The position numbers and the translations under genes are program-made. The notes beneath the pieces are model-generated. The model saw only the letters and a program-made list of their open reading frames with translations. It was not told where the DNA came from and made no database searches. Source: JAFGGT01 sp036733165 (lineage in GTDB: Archaea; Methanobacteriota_B; Thermococci; Methanofastidiosales; NM3). From it: DNA of 28,897 nt. Shown here piece by piece: positions 13,255 through 20,826 of the stretch (its first letter is position 1; each line of letters opens with the position of its first letter). The stretch spans positions 1 to 28,897 of the forward strand of contig DAINBB010000022.1 of assembly GCA_036733165.1 (NCBI GenBank), read 5' to 3'.

Positions 13255-13686
13255 TTGGTCTACCAGATATCGATATTTTTGGAGAATCGGCCAAACAGGC
13301 TGTTCAGGGTCACTGAGGTGTTGAGGGAAGAGAACATAAACCTCAAGGCCATCATGATCTCGGAGGCTGGGGAGTTCGGGATAGTGAGGGCGATCGTGGA
13401 CGATCCCGATGCGGCCTACGGCGCGCTCAACGACAGGAACTTCACCGTGAAGAAGACGCAGGTGGTCGGCGTGGAGGTCTCTGACGGACCAGGCAATCTT
13501 TCGTCCATCGCTGAAGCGCTTGGCCTCAACGATGTGAACATGATATACCTTTACGCATTCACGGTCGCGGGGAAGAACACCGCATTCCTCATATTCAAGA
13601 CCGACGACAATCAGAAGGCCAAGGAGATAATTAAGGAGAAGCTTGGTTTAAAGCTCATTTCCCAAAGGGACATCAACAATCTCTAG
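13255..13686 (+). CDS. Tandem ACT-domain protein paired with the PaaK ligase
   Basis: The 143-residue protein has two ACT domains. The first (2-70) starts ISIFLENRPNRLFRVTEVLREENINLKAIMISE. The second (72-140) starts VGVEVSDGPGNLSSIAEALGLNDVNMIYLYAF. ACT domains bind amino acids or similar small ligands and control enzymes. The TTG start at 13255 follows the ligase stop with no gap; GGTGAT (13245-13250), within the last ligase codons, serves as ribosome site at a 4-nt spacing, as for porA and porB. Translational coupling and a regulatory role on the ligase or its pathway are likely. The stop TAG overlaps that of the convergent peroxiredoxin gene at CTAG (13683-13686). Confidence 0.9.
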   Translation: MVYQISIFLENRPNRLFRVTEVLREENINLKAIMISEAGEFGIVRAIVDDPDAAYGALNDRNFTVKKTQVVGVEVSDGPGNLSSIAEALGLNDVNMIYLYAFTVAGKNTAFLIFKTDDNQKAKEIIKEKLGLKLISQRDINNL

Positions 13687-14153
13687 GCCTTTGCCTTCTC
13701 AGTCAGGCTTGAGAGGACATTCTCAACATGTCCCTTGACCTTGACATTATACCACCTGTCGGCCACCTTGCCCTTCGGGTCTATCAGAAAGGTGCTTCTC
13801 ACGACACCATGATACTCCCTGCCATACATCTTCTTGAGCTGCCACACCCCATACCTTTCCAAAATCTCGTGGGTCCCATCGCTGAGCAGTGTCAGCCGAA
13901 GGCCGTTCCTTTCCGCAAACCTTGCGTGGCTCTCCACACTGTCCGGACTTATGCCCAGCACGTCTGCACCCAATGAAGAGAATCTCTCAATGTTTCTTGT
14001 GAAGTCCAAGGCCTCCATCGTGCAACCCTTTGTGCCATCCTTGGGATAGAAGTAGATCACCGTCCACCTCCCCAGAAGGTCTATGAGACAGATGTTCGAG
14101 CCCCTTTGGTCGGGAAGACAGAAATCTGGCGTTCTTTCGCCAATCTCGGTCAT
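13683..14153 (-). CDS. bcp: Peroxiredoxin of the Bcp/PrxQ type, apparently 1-Cys
   Basis: The 156-residue protein reduces hydroperoxides. It has the PrxQ core PDFCLPDQRG, YFYPKDGTKGCTMEALDF with peroxidatic Cys44, LGISPDSVESHARFAERNGL, and RSTFLIDPKGKV. Most PrxQ proteins carry the resolving cysteine five residues after the peroxidatic one (CTxEACDF); here that position is Leu49, so an outside thiol or Cys12/Cys22 must resolve the sulfenic acid. The ATG at 14153 follows GAGGTGGTGACAA. It is divergent from the SppA-type gene across a 69-nt AT-rich promoter region. Confidence 0.93.
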   Translation of the reverse strand: MTEIGERTPDFCLPDQRGSNICLIDLLGRWTVIYFYPKDGTKGCTMEALDFTRNIERFSSLGADVLGISPDSVESHARFAERNGLRLTLLSDGTHEILERYGVWQLKKMYGREYHGVVRSTFLIDPKGKVADRWYNVKVKGHVENVLSSLTEKAKA

Positions 14154-14184
14154 TTGTCACCACCTCGCAATCAATATGTGCCAG

Positions 14185-14200
14185 ATATTAATATTTATAT
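14185..14200. promoter_or_regulatory. Shared divergent promoter of peroxiredoxin and SppA genes
   Basis: On the plus strand TTTATAT (14194-14200) is centred 26 nt before the ATG at 14223, implying a leaderless sppA mRNA. On the minus strand the overlapping AT block is about 40 nt before the peroxiredoxin ATG and leaves room for its GAGGTG. Confidence 0.45.
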
Positions 14201-14222
14201 TGCTGTAGCACCACAAATACTC

Positions 14223-15185
14223 ATGGATTCCAAGAAAATATTATTTATTATCCTGCCCCTTGTGGCAATGCTGTTCTCAGGTTGCATATTTGATGAAGAA
14301 GTGAGCGGCAGCGACTCTGGACCCAACATTAACGACGACGATGTCATAATCCTCGAGACGAGCGAGATGGACAGAGAGACGATAGAGGACCTGCAGGCCC
14401 AGATCGAGGAGCTTCGAGAAGCGAACATGGACCCGGACGGGGACGTGGCACTTGTGAGATTCTATGGGACGATAGGCGAGGAGGACCTTGGGACCTTCAG
14501 GGACGTTTTGGTCTCCATCGGGGACAACGATCTCTACTCTGCCGTCGTGCTTTGGATAGACACCCCCGGCGGGGGAGTAGGCTCAACCGCGGCCATGTAC
14601 AACGAGATAGTGGACCTGCGTTCGAAGAAACCTGTTGTACTGTACACGAGCGAGATGCTGGCATCAGGAGGGTACTACATCGGCTGCGGCGCTGACCTGA
14701 TAATAGCTGACCCGGATGCCCTCGTGGGGAACATAAGCACCATATACGTGCATACCGATGCATCCCAATACTACAGCGACTTCGGCTTGAAGATAACTGT
14801 CATCAAGACGGGGGAGTACAAGGACATAGGGGCGGACTGGAGGGGCCTGACAGACGAGGAGTACCTGTGGATGAAGAACATGACGTATGACGCCTACAAC
14901 AGATTCGTCCATGTCGTCGCACTTGGCAGGAACATGACCAACGAGGAGGCCCTGGAGGTCTCTGACGGAAGGATATGGTCCGGGTCCGACGCTTTGGCGG
15001 CAGGACTGGTCGACCAGATAGGCGATCTCGACACCGCCATAGCGGCGGCCGAGGAACTTGCAGGGCTGACCAATGCAAGGGTGGTGCAGTTCGAGACGTG
15101 GGACGAAGGGTCCGTGAAGATGTCCGGATACAGCGTGGCGCTCAGGTATCAGTGGGAATATACGATAGAGGAATATATCAGCTAG
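14223..15185 (+). CDS. sppA: SppA-type signal peptide peptidase (serine protease), predicted lipoprotein
   Basis: The 320-residue protein starts with a signal sequence (KKILFIILPLVAMLFSGC); Cys21 fits a lipobox-like site, so it may be lipid-anchored outside the membrane. After a short coiled-coil-like stretch (IEDLQAQIEELREA) comes the SppA/ClpP-fold domain. It contains WIDTPGGGVG, the nucleophile Ser148 in EMLASGGYYIGC, and the general-base Lys200 in KTGEYKDIG. These positions match the Ser-Lys dyad of short SppA enzymes, which degrade released signal peptides. I start at the ATG at 14223, about 26 nt after a TATA box; the frame is open upstream but not homologous. The end overlaps the convergent FKBP gene by 8 nt. 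Confidence 0.92.
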   Translation: MDSKKILFIILPLVAMLFSGCIFDEEVSGSDSGPNINDDDVIILETSEMDRETIEDLQAQIEELREANMDPDGDVALVRFYGTIGEEDLGTFRDVLVSIGDNDLYSAVVLWIDTPGGGVGSTAAMYNEIVDLRSKKPVVLYTSEMLASGGYYIGCGADLIIADPDALVGNISTIYVHTDASQYYSDFGLKITVIKTGEYKDIGADWRGLTDEEYLWMKNMTYDAYNRFVHVVALGRNMTNEEALEVSDGRIWSGSDALAAGLVDQIGDLDTAIAAAEELAGLTNARVVQFETWDEGSVKMSGYSVALRYQWEYTIEEYIS

Positions 15186-15840
15186 TTACCTCTATCGATG
15201 CTATCTCTGGGATATACTTCTTGCTTTCGGTCTCAAGGACGTCCCTGATGGTCTCGGATATCTCCTTCTTGAGCCCGGAAGCGTTCAATTTTACATTTCC
15301 CTCTTCATCGATCTCTATCTTGTTCTTGGTGTGGTCGAAGTTGTTGAAGTGGATGTCTATCAACGCCCTGAGCTTTTCCCCGACATCATCCACCGTTCTC
15401 AAGACCTTTATGTCGTAAACAAGGTCCCTGCTCGCGAGACTATGATTGAAGTCAAGCGTCACCCTGCCAGAAGAAACATTCTTTACTGTGGCCCAGGTAC
15501 CGCCTATGTCCAATCGCATCCCGGCCCTTGGCATTATACCCTGTTTCGAGAATTCCCTCAGTGGGACCGTCGTGATAAGCTTTGGGTCCCTCTTCCCAAA
15601 TGCCTTCTCCGCAGGAATGTCGATGCTCTTCTCATCGCCCACGCCGAGCTCCAGCAAGGCATCATCAAGGCCTTCTAGGACATGGCGGGCACCAACTACC
15701 ACAATTACAGGTCCGAACTTCTTGTTCGCCTGGTAAAGGCCGACCTCCTTGGCCTTCTCTTCATTGGTAACATCAAAATAATCGCCTGTGCTTTTGACCA
15801 TCCCTAAATAATCAATCTCGACAAAGTCCCCTTCTTTCAT
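15178..15840 (-). CDS. FKBP-type peptidyl-prolyl isomerase, long archaeal form
   Basis: The 220-residue protein is a SlyD-like FKBP with chaperone insert. The FKBP halves are MKEGDFVEIDYLGMVKSTGDYFD...VVGARHVLEGLDDALLELGVGDEKSIDIPAEKAFG and DFNHSLASRDLVYDIKVLRTVDD, with the insert-in-flap region (KLITTVPLREFSKQGIMPRAGM) between them. A C-terminal extension of about 65 residues (residues 155-220) is seen in long archaeal FKBPs. There is no signal peptide, so it is cytoplasmic, where it speeds proline isomerisation and assists folding. The ATG at 15840 follows GGTGTACTG; a TTTTTTAAAT box lies about 35 nt upstream on the minus strand. Confidence 0.95.
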   Translation of the reverse strand: MKEGDFVEIDYLGMVKSTGDYFDVTNEEKAKEVGLYQANKKFGPVIVVVGARHVLEGLDDALLELGVGDEKSIDIPAEKAFGKRDPKLITTVPLREFSKQGIMPRAGMRLDIGGTWATVKNVSSGRVTLDFNHSLASRDLVYDIKVLRTVDDVGEKLRALIDIHFNNFDHTKNKIEIDEEGNVKLNASGLKKEISETIRDVLETESKKYIPEIASIEVTS

Positions 15841-15952
15841 CAGTACACCAACTGCAAATAAGGGAAGGCCATTTAAAAAAGTAACGTCAACCGTTGCACT
15901 GTCATTGGATTACCTGTCGGATATGTAGGATACCATACGCCATAGTATGCAC

Positions 15953-16441
15953 TCAATCGTACTTTCTGAGGTAAGCCCCCTTGTCTATCACGTTCGCAAG
16001 GTATCTACCATTATAGATCCCAAATCCCAAAAAGAACCCTTCGGCGCCCCCCACGAGCTTTCTGCCCAGCGAAGGCACATGGGAAAGATTCTCCTTGAAT
16101 ATGTCCCTCCCATACAGGAACATCTGCGCATGTGCGCCATCGATGGATATCTTGTTCTTGGTGGCCATCTTGTAAAAGAGGGAACCGAACTCCAACGAGG
16201 GTCTGAATCTGCCCTTGGAGATCTCTCCCAGTTTCAATCCCAGGTATAGCGGGTCGTCGGGCACTTCGCTCAGATCCCCCAACAGGGCCATCGTCCCTGG
16301 CCCAAGGAGGTACAGTTCAACATACTTGCCGCGTTTCGACATCAAGGTCCCTGGGGGCAGGGCCCCGTGTGGGACTCCATAATGGTCCAGCTCCTTGTAG
16401 AGCTTCGCCTTCTCCTCTTCACTGGATCGTGAGACCATCAT
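15953..16441 (-). CDS. Nip7-like PUA-domain protein
   Basis: The 162-residue protein has, in its second half, the NIP7/UPF0113 PUA pattern: GAHAQMFLYGRDIFKENLSHV, then a GVVV-like turn, then EGFFLGFGIYNGRYLANVIDKGAYLRKYD, which ends with the LR seen in that family. The first half (about 1-80) matches less well but has the size of a pre-PUA domain. Eukaryotic Nip7 acts in 60S ribosome maturation; archaeal homologues bind RNA. It overlaps the upstream YkgJ-type gene by 23 nt, so the two are co-translated. Assigned from remembered family patterns; moderate confidence. Confidence 0.7.
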   Translation of the reverse strand: MMVSRSSEEEKAKLYKELDHYGVPHGALPPGTLMSKRGKYVELYLLGPGTMALLGDLSEVPDDPLYLGLKLGEISKGRFRPSLEFGSLFYKMATKNKISIDGAHAQMFLYGRDIFKENLSHVPSLGRKLVGGAEGFFLGFGIYNGRYLANVIDKGAYLRKYD

Positions 16442-16901
16442 AATAAAACCTTGTCAATGCCATCTCAAGCCTTATCCTTTGCGCCAGCGGCAGCAGCCAA
16501 TCTGGGGGCACTGAGTCCCTGCCGCCCCCCACACCCGGGCATGAAGTGTCGATATATATGTAGACCTCCTTGCCGTCGGGGAGGGTGAATCTGCACTCAT
16601 CGCCGTCCCCCACAGGATCAAAGTAGATCGCATAGGGGAACAAACGGCATATGAGGGGTTTGAATTGGTGTATCGAGCACCTTTTGTCGTCAAGGAACAC
16701 GCAACCATAGTCCCATTCCCTCCTGGCAAGCACAGGGGACCTTAGCCCGACATTGTATTCCATGAAGTCGACATCTTCATTGAATCGCCCTACACGTTCC
16801 ATGTCCCCCTTCGAGAGGGGCACGGTCCTGCAGTGGCAGCATTTGCCGCACATCTTGCACTCATAGGACTGACCAATAAAAGGAACCAAAAATTCTTTCA
16901 C
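16419..16901 (-). CDS. YkgJ-family cysteine-cluster (metal-binding) protein
   Basis: The 160-residue protein has the YkgJ/UPF0153 pattern: the N-terminal cluster YECKMCGKCCHCR, then CVFLDDKRCSIHQFKPLICRLFPY, and a last cysteine in DTSCPG. The cysteines are expected to bind Zn or an Fe-S cluster; the biochemical role of the family is not settled. The GTG at 16901 is 34 nt after the porB stop. Between them lie three A-runs (T-runs on the coding strand) that may end the por transcript. Because it overlaps the Nip7-like gene, it may act on rRNA or the ribosome. Confidence 0.85.
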   Translation of the reverse strand: MKEFLVPFIGQSYECKMCGKCCHCRTVPLSKGDMERVGRFNEDVDFMEYNVGLRSPVLARREWDYGCVFLDDKRCSIHQFKPLICRLFPYAIYFDPVGDGDECRFTLPDGKEVYIYIDTSCPGVGGGRDSVPPDWLLPLAQRIRLEMALTRFYYDGLTIQ

Positions 16902-16940
16902 AAAAAGAATAAGAAAAAGGGATTAAAAAAGATTTTTAAT
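16902..16940 (-). terminator. T-tracts and AT hairpin at the end of the vor-por operon
   Basis: Reading the minus strand, a perfect 8-bp inverted repeat (16922-16929 with 16933-16940) with a 3-nt loop overlaps the porB stop. Three T-runs follow (16925-16930, 16914-16918, 16902-16906). This looks like an archaeal intrinsic terminator that ends at the start of the YkgJ gene. Confidence 0.5.
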
Positions 16941-17883
16941 ACCCTGACAGTTTCACGAGCTTTTCCCAGCGCCTGTCCACCTCTTCCTGGATGCCCTTGA
17001 GGACATCCTCATTGCCCGGGGCGAAAAGGTGCTTGAATCTGCCCTGCGACCTGAGATAGTCGGAGACGGGCACCTTCTCCTTCTTGCCGGTGGCAATGAG
17101 CTTCGACTGGCCCGTAAGCTCATACTTGTCGTTCTCGATCTCGTATATCGGCCAGAAGCAGCAGTCGACGGCCAGTTTTGCTATGTCTATGGATGCGTTG
17201 GATGCATGCCTCCATCCCCTTGGACAGGGGGAGAACGCGTTCATGAACTTCGGACCGTCTATCTCCATGGCCTTCTCGACCTTTTTCAAGAGGTCCATGT
17301 AGTACCCGGGTGACACCTGGCAGAGATAAGGCAGATGATGTCCTGCAATGACCTCCGTGAGGTCTTTAGGATACTGCTTCTTCCCAGGGATGGCCCTTCC
17401 GGCGGGGGAGGTCGTGGTGGCGGCGCCCTTCGGCGTCGCGGATGATCTCTGTATGCCTGTGTTCATGTATGCCTCGTTGTTGTAGCAGACGTACATGAAG
17501 TCATGGCCCCTCTCGAGGGCGCCCGACAGTGACTGGATGCCGATGTCGTAGGTACCGCCGTCGCCGCCGAAGGCTATGAACTTGACCTTCTGGTCGGCGG
17601 GTATCTCACCCTTTCTCTTCTTGGCCTTGAACATCGCTTCCGCACCGCTTATGGTGGCCGCAGAGTTCTCGAAGGCGTTGTGTATGAATGGATTCTTCCA
17701 AGCTGTGTATGGGTAGATGGTGGTCGAGACCTCAAGACAGCCTGTGGCACACGACACTACAACTGGATAGTCCGTGGCAAGCAGTATCTGTCTCACTATT
17801 ATCGAGGCGCCGCAACCTGCGCAAAGCCTGTGCCCGCCCGTAAGTCTCTCTTCCCTCTCAGTAAGCTGTTTCAGATTGGCCAT
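16936..17883 (-). CDS. porB: Pyruvate:ferredoxin oxidoreductase, beta subunit
   Basis: The 315-residue protein is the thiamine diphosphate subunit of a four-subunit 2-oxoacid:ferredoxin oxidoreductase. It has the Fe-S cysteines LCAGCGAS (Cys21, Cys24), SCATGC, and a later cysteine in FSPCPRGW. The TPP/Mg2+ motif GGDGGTYDIGIQSLSGALERGHDFMYVCYNNEAYMNTG is clear. I start at the ATG at 17883: GGTGAT, formed by the end of porA, precedes it by 4 nt; a GTG at 17892 is also open. It is the last gene of the eight-gene vor-por operon. Specificity for pyruvate is inferred from the alpha subunit. Confidence 0.93.
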   Translation of the reverse strand: MANLKQLTEREERLTGGHRLCAGCGASIIVRQILLATDYPVVVSCATGCLEVSTTIYPYTAWKNPFIHNAFENSAATISGAEAMFKAKKRKGEIPADQKVKFIAFGGDGGTYDIGIQSLSGALERGHDFMYVCYNNEAYMNTGIQRSSATPKGAATTTSPAGRAIPGKKQYPKDLTEVIAGHHLPYLCQVSPGYYMDLLKKVEKAMEIDGPKFMNAFSPCPRGWRHASNASIDIAKLAVDCCFWPIYEIENDKYELTGQSKLIATGKKEKVPVSDYLRSQGRFKHLFAPGNEDVLKGIQEEVDRRWEKLVKLSGY

Positions 17884-17884
17884 A

Positions 17885-19063
17885 TCAATCACCCCTCACT
17901 CCAAGATAGTTAACATCGCCCGGCATCTTGTCCTTGGCGTCCATAAGTCTCTTGTACACGCCCTCAATCTGGACGGCGTTTATGTCCCTTCCGCCGAGCC
18001 CGAAGACATAGTCCACTATGTTGGGCCTCTCATCCGTGTCGTACATCGCGTTCCTGACCTCACTGAACAACGGGCCGCCGAACGCACCGAACGATTCCGA
18101 GCGGTCGAGCACGGCTATGTTCTTTATTCCTGCGAGCGCTTCCCTTATCTCCTCCGCAGGGAACGGCCTGAAAAGCCTGACCTTGAGCAATCCCACCTTC
18201 TTTCCCTCGGCCCTGAGCTTGTCGACCACATACTTCGTTGTACCTGCAGTACTGGACATGGTGACAATGGCGCAATCGGCATCGTCAAGATGGTATTTTT
18301 CCATTATCCCGTAATCCCTGCCGCAAAGATTGCTGTACTCGCTCGAGACCTTCTTTATCACGGGCAGGGCCTTCTTCATTGCCTCCACCTGCTGCCTCTT
18401 GTGCTCGAAGTAGTAATCTGTCAGGTCCAGAGGGCCGTAGGTCACAGGGTTCTCGATGTCGAGCAGGGGGTATACCGGTTGGTATTCCCCGATGAACTTC
18501 CTTACTTCATCATCCTCGAGGGTGTCGACCTTCTCTATCTTGTGGGACGTTATGAAACCGTCGAGATTGACCATCACCGGCAGTCTGACGTCCTTGTGCT
18601 CGCCGATCCTCGTCGCCATGAACATCGTGTCATACACTTCCTGGGCGTTCTCGTTGTAGATCTGTATCCATCCCGAGTCCCTGCACCCCATGGAGTCCGA
18701 ATGGTCCCCGTGGATGTTGATCGGTGCTGAGAGTGCCCTGTTCATCACGCACATGACTATGGGAAGCCTGTTCGAAGCGGCGATGTACACTATCTCGAAC
18801 ATGAGGGCAAGTCCGTTGGCGGCTGTGGAGGTGATGACCCTCCCGCCTGCCGCGGCGGCCCCCACGCATGCGCTCATTGCGGAGTGCTCAGACTCGACAC
18901 ATATGAGCTCGGTGTCGACCTCGCCGTTGGCGTAGTATTCGCTGAACTTCTCCATCATAGTTGTCTGTGGCGTTATTGGATATGCAGCGACGACATGGGG
19001 ATTGATCTGCTTCGTGGCGTAGGCTGCTGCGAAGTTGCCTGTCAAAGCCATTGACTTTGCCAT
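17885..19063 (-). CDS. porA: Pyruvate:ferredoxin oxidoreductase, alpha subunit
   Basis: The 392-residue protein has the pyrimidine-binding and core domains of the alpha subunit: AAYPITPQTTMMEKFSEYYANGE, ICVESEHSAMSACVGAAAAGGRVITSTAANGLALM, and MNRALSAPINIHGDHSD-MGCRDSGWIQ. The segment NRALSAPINI and the DHSD-RDSGWIQ region resemble pyruvate rather than 2-ketoisovalerate oxidoreductases as I remember them from Pyrococcus. The C-terminal domain carries VRLFRPFP and FGLGGRDI. The start ATG at 19063 lies 4 nt after GGTGAT, which overlaps the end of porD. Together with porB, porC and porD it converts pyruvate and CoA to acetyl-CoA, CO2 and reduced ferredoxin. Confidence 0.9.
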   Translation of the reverse strand: MAKSMALTGNFAAAYATKQINPHVVAAYPITPQTTMMEKFSEYYANGEVDTELICVESEHSAMSACVGAAAAGGRVITSTAANGLALMFEIVYIAASNRLPIVMCVMNRALSAPINIHGDHSDSMGCRDSGWIQIYNENAQEVYDTMFMATRIGEHKDVRLPVMVNLDGFITSHKIEKVDTLEDDEVRKFIGEYQPVYPLLDIENPVTYGPLDLTDYYFEHKRQQVEAMKKALPVIKKVSSEYSNLCGRDYGIMEKYHLDDADCAIVTMSSTAGTTKYVVDKLRAEGKKVGLLKVRLFRPFPAEEIREALAGIKNIAVLDRSESFGAFGGPLFSEVRNAMYDTDERPNIVDYVFGLGGRDINAVQIEGVYKRLMDAKDKMPGDVNYLGVRGD

Positions 19064-19064
19064 C

Positions 19065-19358
19065 TTAATCACCCTCCTCGCCTTCGATGACCATCTTTAT
19101 CGCATCGAACGGACATACCTTCTCGCATATTCCGCATCCCTTGCAGAAGTCGAAGTCCACGCCGACCATCTTCTTGTCCTTGACTATGATCGCCGTGTCT
19201 GGGCAGCATATCCAGCAGTACATGCAGTGCTTGCAGTTCTCCATTATGTGTACCGGCCTCTCGGTCCTCCATTCGCCCGTATGGTACTCCTGGGCGTTTC
19301 CGGCGTCCAATATAAGTCCGCCCCACGGTATCTCCTTCCATGTCTTCTCCTGGCTCAT
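19065..19358 (-). CDS. porD: Pyruvate:ferredoxin oxidoreductase, delta (ferredoxin) subunit
   Basis: The 97-residue protein carries two [4Fe-4S] ferredoxin motifs: CKHCMYCWICCPDTAI and CKGCGICEKVCPFDAI. An N-terminal arm contains the WRTERPVH segment typical of this subunit. It passes electrons from the alpha-beta core to soluble ferredoxin. The ATG at 19358 overlaps the porC stop (ATGA), and GGAGGTGTCCGT gives a strong ribosome site. An extra cysteine in the first motif (CWICCP) is unusual. Confidence 0.95.
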   Translation of the reverse strand: MSQEKTWKEIPWGGLILDAGNAQEYHTGEWRTERPVHIMENCKHCMYCWICCPDTAIIVKDKKMVGVDFDFCKGCGICEKVCPFDAIKMVIEGEEGD

Positions 19359-19921
19359 ACGGACACCTCCTGATATGCGGCCTTTATGGCCTCCTTGTTG
19401 GCTATTATCGCTTTCTCAGGCAGTTTCTCACCGAACTTCTCCTCTGTCACCTTGAGAAGATTCTCAAGCTCGACCATTTTGCCTACCTTCACCAGCGCGC
19501 CGGCGCAGGAAGTGTTGGCCACGGGCCTGCCTATCTTCTCCATCGCTATCTTGGTGGCGTTGAGAGCGTATATCCTGCCCCCGAATCCAAGGGCGCTCCT
19601 AAGCTCTTCGACGCTCATCGGAGTGTTCACTATCAAAATGCCATCATCAGAGAGCCCATCGGTGACATCCACCTGCCCGATGAGCGTTGGATCAAGTACC
19701 ATGACTATGTCAGGCGAATAGACCTGGCTGTGTATCTTTATGGGTTCATCGCTCAAGCGGGTGAAAGCCTTTATGGGCGCGCCCATTCTCTCAGGTCCGA
19801 ACTCGGGGAACGCCTGAATGAAGTTGCCCTCAAGTATTGCCGCCTCTGCTATCAGCTCAGAGGCAGTGACAACCCCTTGGCCGCCCCTACCATGCCATCT
19901 TATTTCCATTAGACCCATCAT
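19355..19921 (-). CDS. porC: Pyruvate:ferredoxin oxidoreductase, gamma subunit
   Basis: The 188-residue gamma subunit begins MEIRWHGRGGQGVVTASELIAEAA with the family's GRGGQG loop, followed by FGPERMGAPIKAFTR and VYSPDIVMVLDPTLI. It forms the CoA-side domain of the complex. The start overlaps the vorB stop by 4 nt (ATGA), which ties the two oxidoreductase sets into one operon. In the Pyrococcus locus one gamma subunit serves both enzymes; here a second gamma gene sits between vorB and porD. Confidence 0.93.
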   Translation of the reverse strand: MMGLMEIRWHGRGGQGVVTASELIAEAAILEGNFIQAFPEFGPERMGAPIKAFTRLSDEPIKIHSQVYSPDIVMVLDPTLIGQVDVTDGLSDDGILIVNTPMSVEELRSALGFGGRIYALNATKIAMEKIGRPVANTSCAGALVKVGKMVELENLLKVTEEKFGEKLPEKAIIANKEAIKAAYQEVSV

Positions 19922-20826
19922 TTATCCTCTCCAAAACATTCTACTTTCCTTTTGAGTTTGTTCCATTCGCTATCAACATACAACTGTAATGACTGGACCG
20001 TTTCCTCGTCCAGCTTTCTGAATCTACCCTGCGTCTTCAAGTATTCGAGTACAGGTTTCTTCTTCTCTTCGCGTATGTCTTTGTTTATCTTGTACTTACC
20101 ATAGGTCACCTCATATATGGGAAATATACATGTCTCGGTTGCGAGACGAGACAACTCTATGGTCTTCTCTGGTGGGTATTTCCAGCCTGTCGGACATGGG
20201 GCATAGATATGCATGTAGCAAGGGCCCTCTATGTCTTTCATCTTCTCTGCTTTTTTTATCAAGTCCTCGGGGTAAGCCACCGAAGCCGTGCAAGTGTATG
20301 GTATGTCATGCGCGGCCATAATCTCGACTATGTTCTTCTTGTTCGTCTGTTTCCAGAAACGTGTCTTTCCGACTGGTGTTGTCGTGGTCCAGGCCCCTCT
20401 TGGTGTGGCCGAAGACCTCTGTATACCTGTGTTCATGTATGCTTCGTTATCATAACAGACATATTTCACGTCATGTCCCCTTTCCACAGCTCCGGAAAGG
20501 GCCTGTATGCCTATGTCCAAGGTACCTCCGTCACCTGCCCATCCTACGACGGTCACTCCTTCCTTCTTGCCTTTCGCCTTCAGGGCCGCCTCCATGCCTG
20601 ATATCGCGGCACCTGTGGCCTCAAAGGCCACATACTGGAGTGGGACGTCCATGCAGGAATATGGAAAGACGCCTGGGATGACTGCCCAGCAGCACGCGGG
20701 GATGGCGAACATGGAGTTTTTCCCCAACGCCTTGAGAAGATATCTCATGGCCAAGGCTCCTCCGCATCCCAGACATGCCATATGTCCCTTTTCCATCAAT
20801 TCCTGCTCTGGAAGTGTGGTCTTCAT
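19918..20826 (-). CDS. vorB: 2-oxoacid (2-ketoisovalerate-type):ferredoxin oxidoreductase, beta subunit
   Basis: The 302-residue TPP subunit has MACLGCGGALAMRYLL (Cys18, Cys21), the PACCWAVIPG segment, the TPP motif AGDGGTLDIGIQALSGAVERGHDVKYVCYDNEAYMNTG, and YAPCPTGWKYPP with a further cysteine. I start at the ATG at 20826, which overlaps the vorA stop (ATGA) and follows GGGGGGAGAACA. It is about 40 percent alike by eye to porB, so the two sets are paralogues. Assigned to the Vor type through its alpha partner; a broad branched-chain or other 2-oxoacid range is possible. Confidence 0.9.
   Translation of the reverse strand: MKTTLPEQELMEKGHMACLGCGGALAMRYLLKALGKNSMFAIPACCWAVIPGVFPYSCMDVPLQYVAFEATGAAISGMEAALKAKGKKEGVTVVGWAGDGGTLDIGIQALSGAVERGHDVKYVCYDNEAYMNTGIQRSSATPRGAWTTTTPVGKTRFWKQTNKKNIVEIMAAHDIPYTCTASVAYPEDLIKKAEKMKDIEGPCYMHIYAPCPTGWKYPPEKTIELSRLATETCIFPIYEVTYGKYKINKDIREEKKKPVLEYLKTQGRFRKLDEETVQSLQLYVDSEWNKLKRKVECFGEDK

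Noticed and set aside
14106..14222. Longer N-terminus for the SppA-type protease
   Set aside because: It would run through the divergent promoter and hide the signal sequence, which starts properly at the ATG at 14223.
17774..18730. 318-codon plus-strand open frame opposite porA
   Set aside because: It lies antisense to a conserved gene with full family motifs; the long frame follows from codon bias of porA and has no homology-like content.
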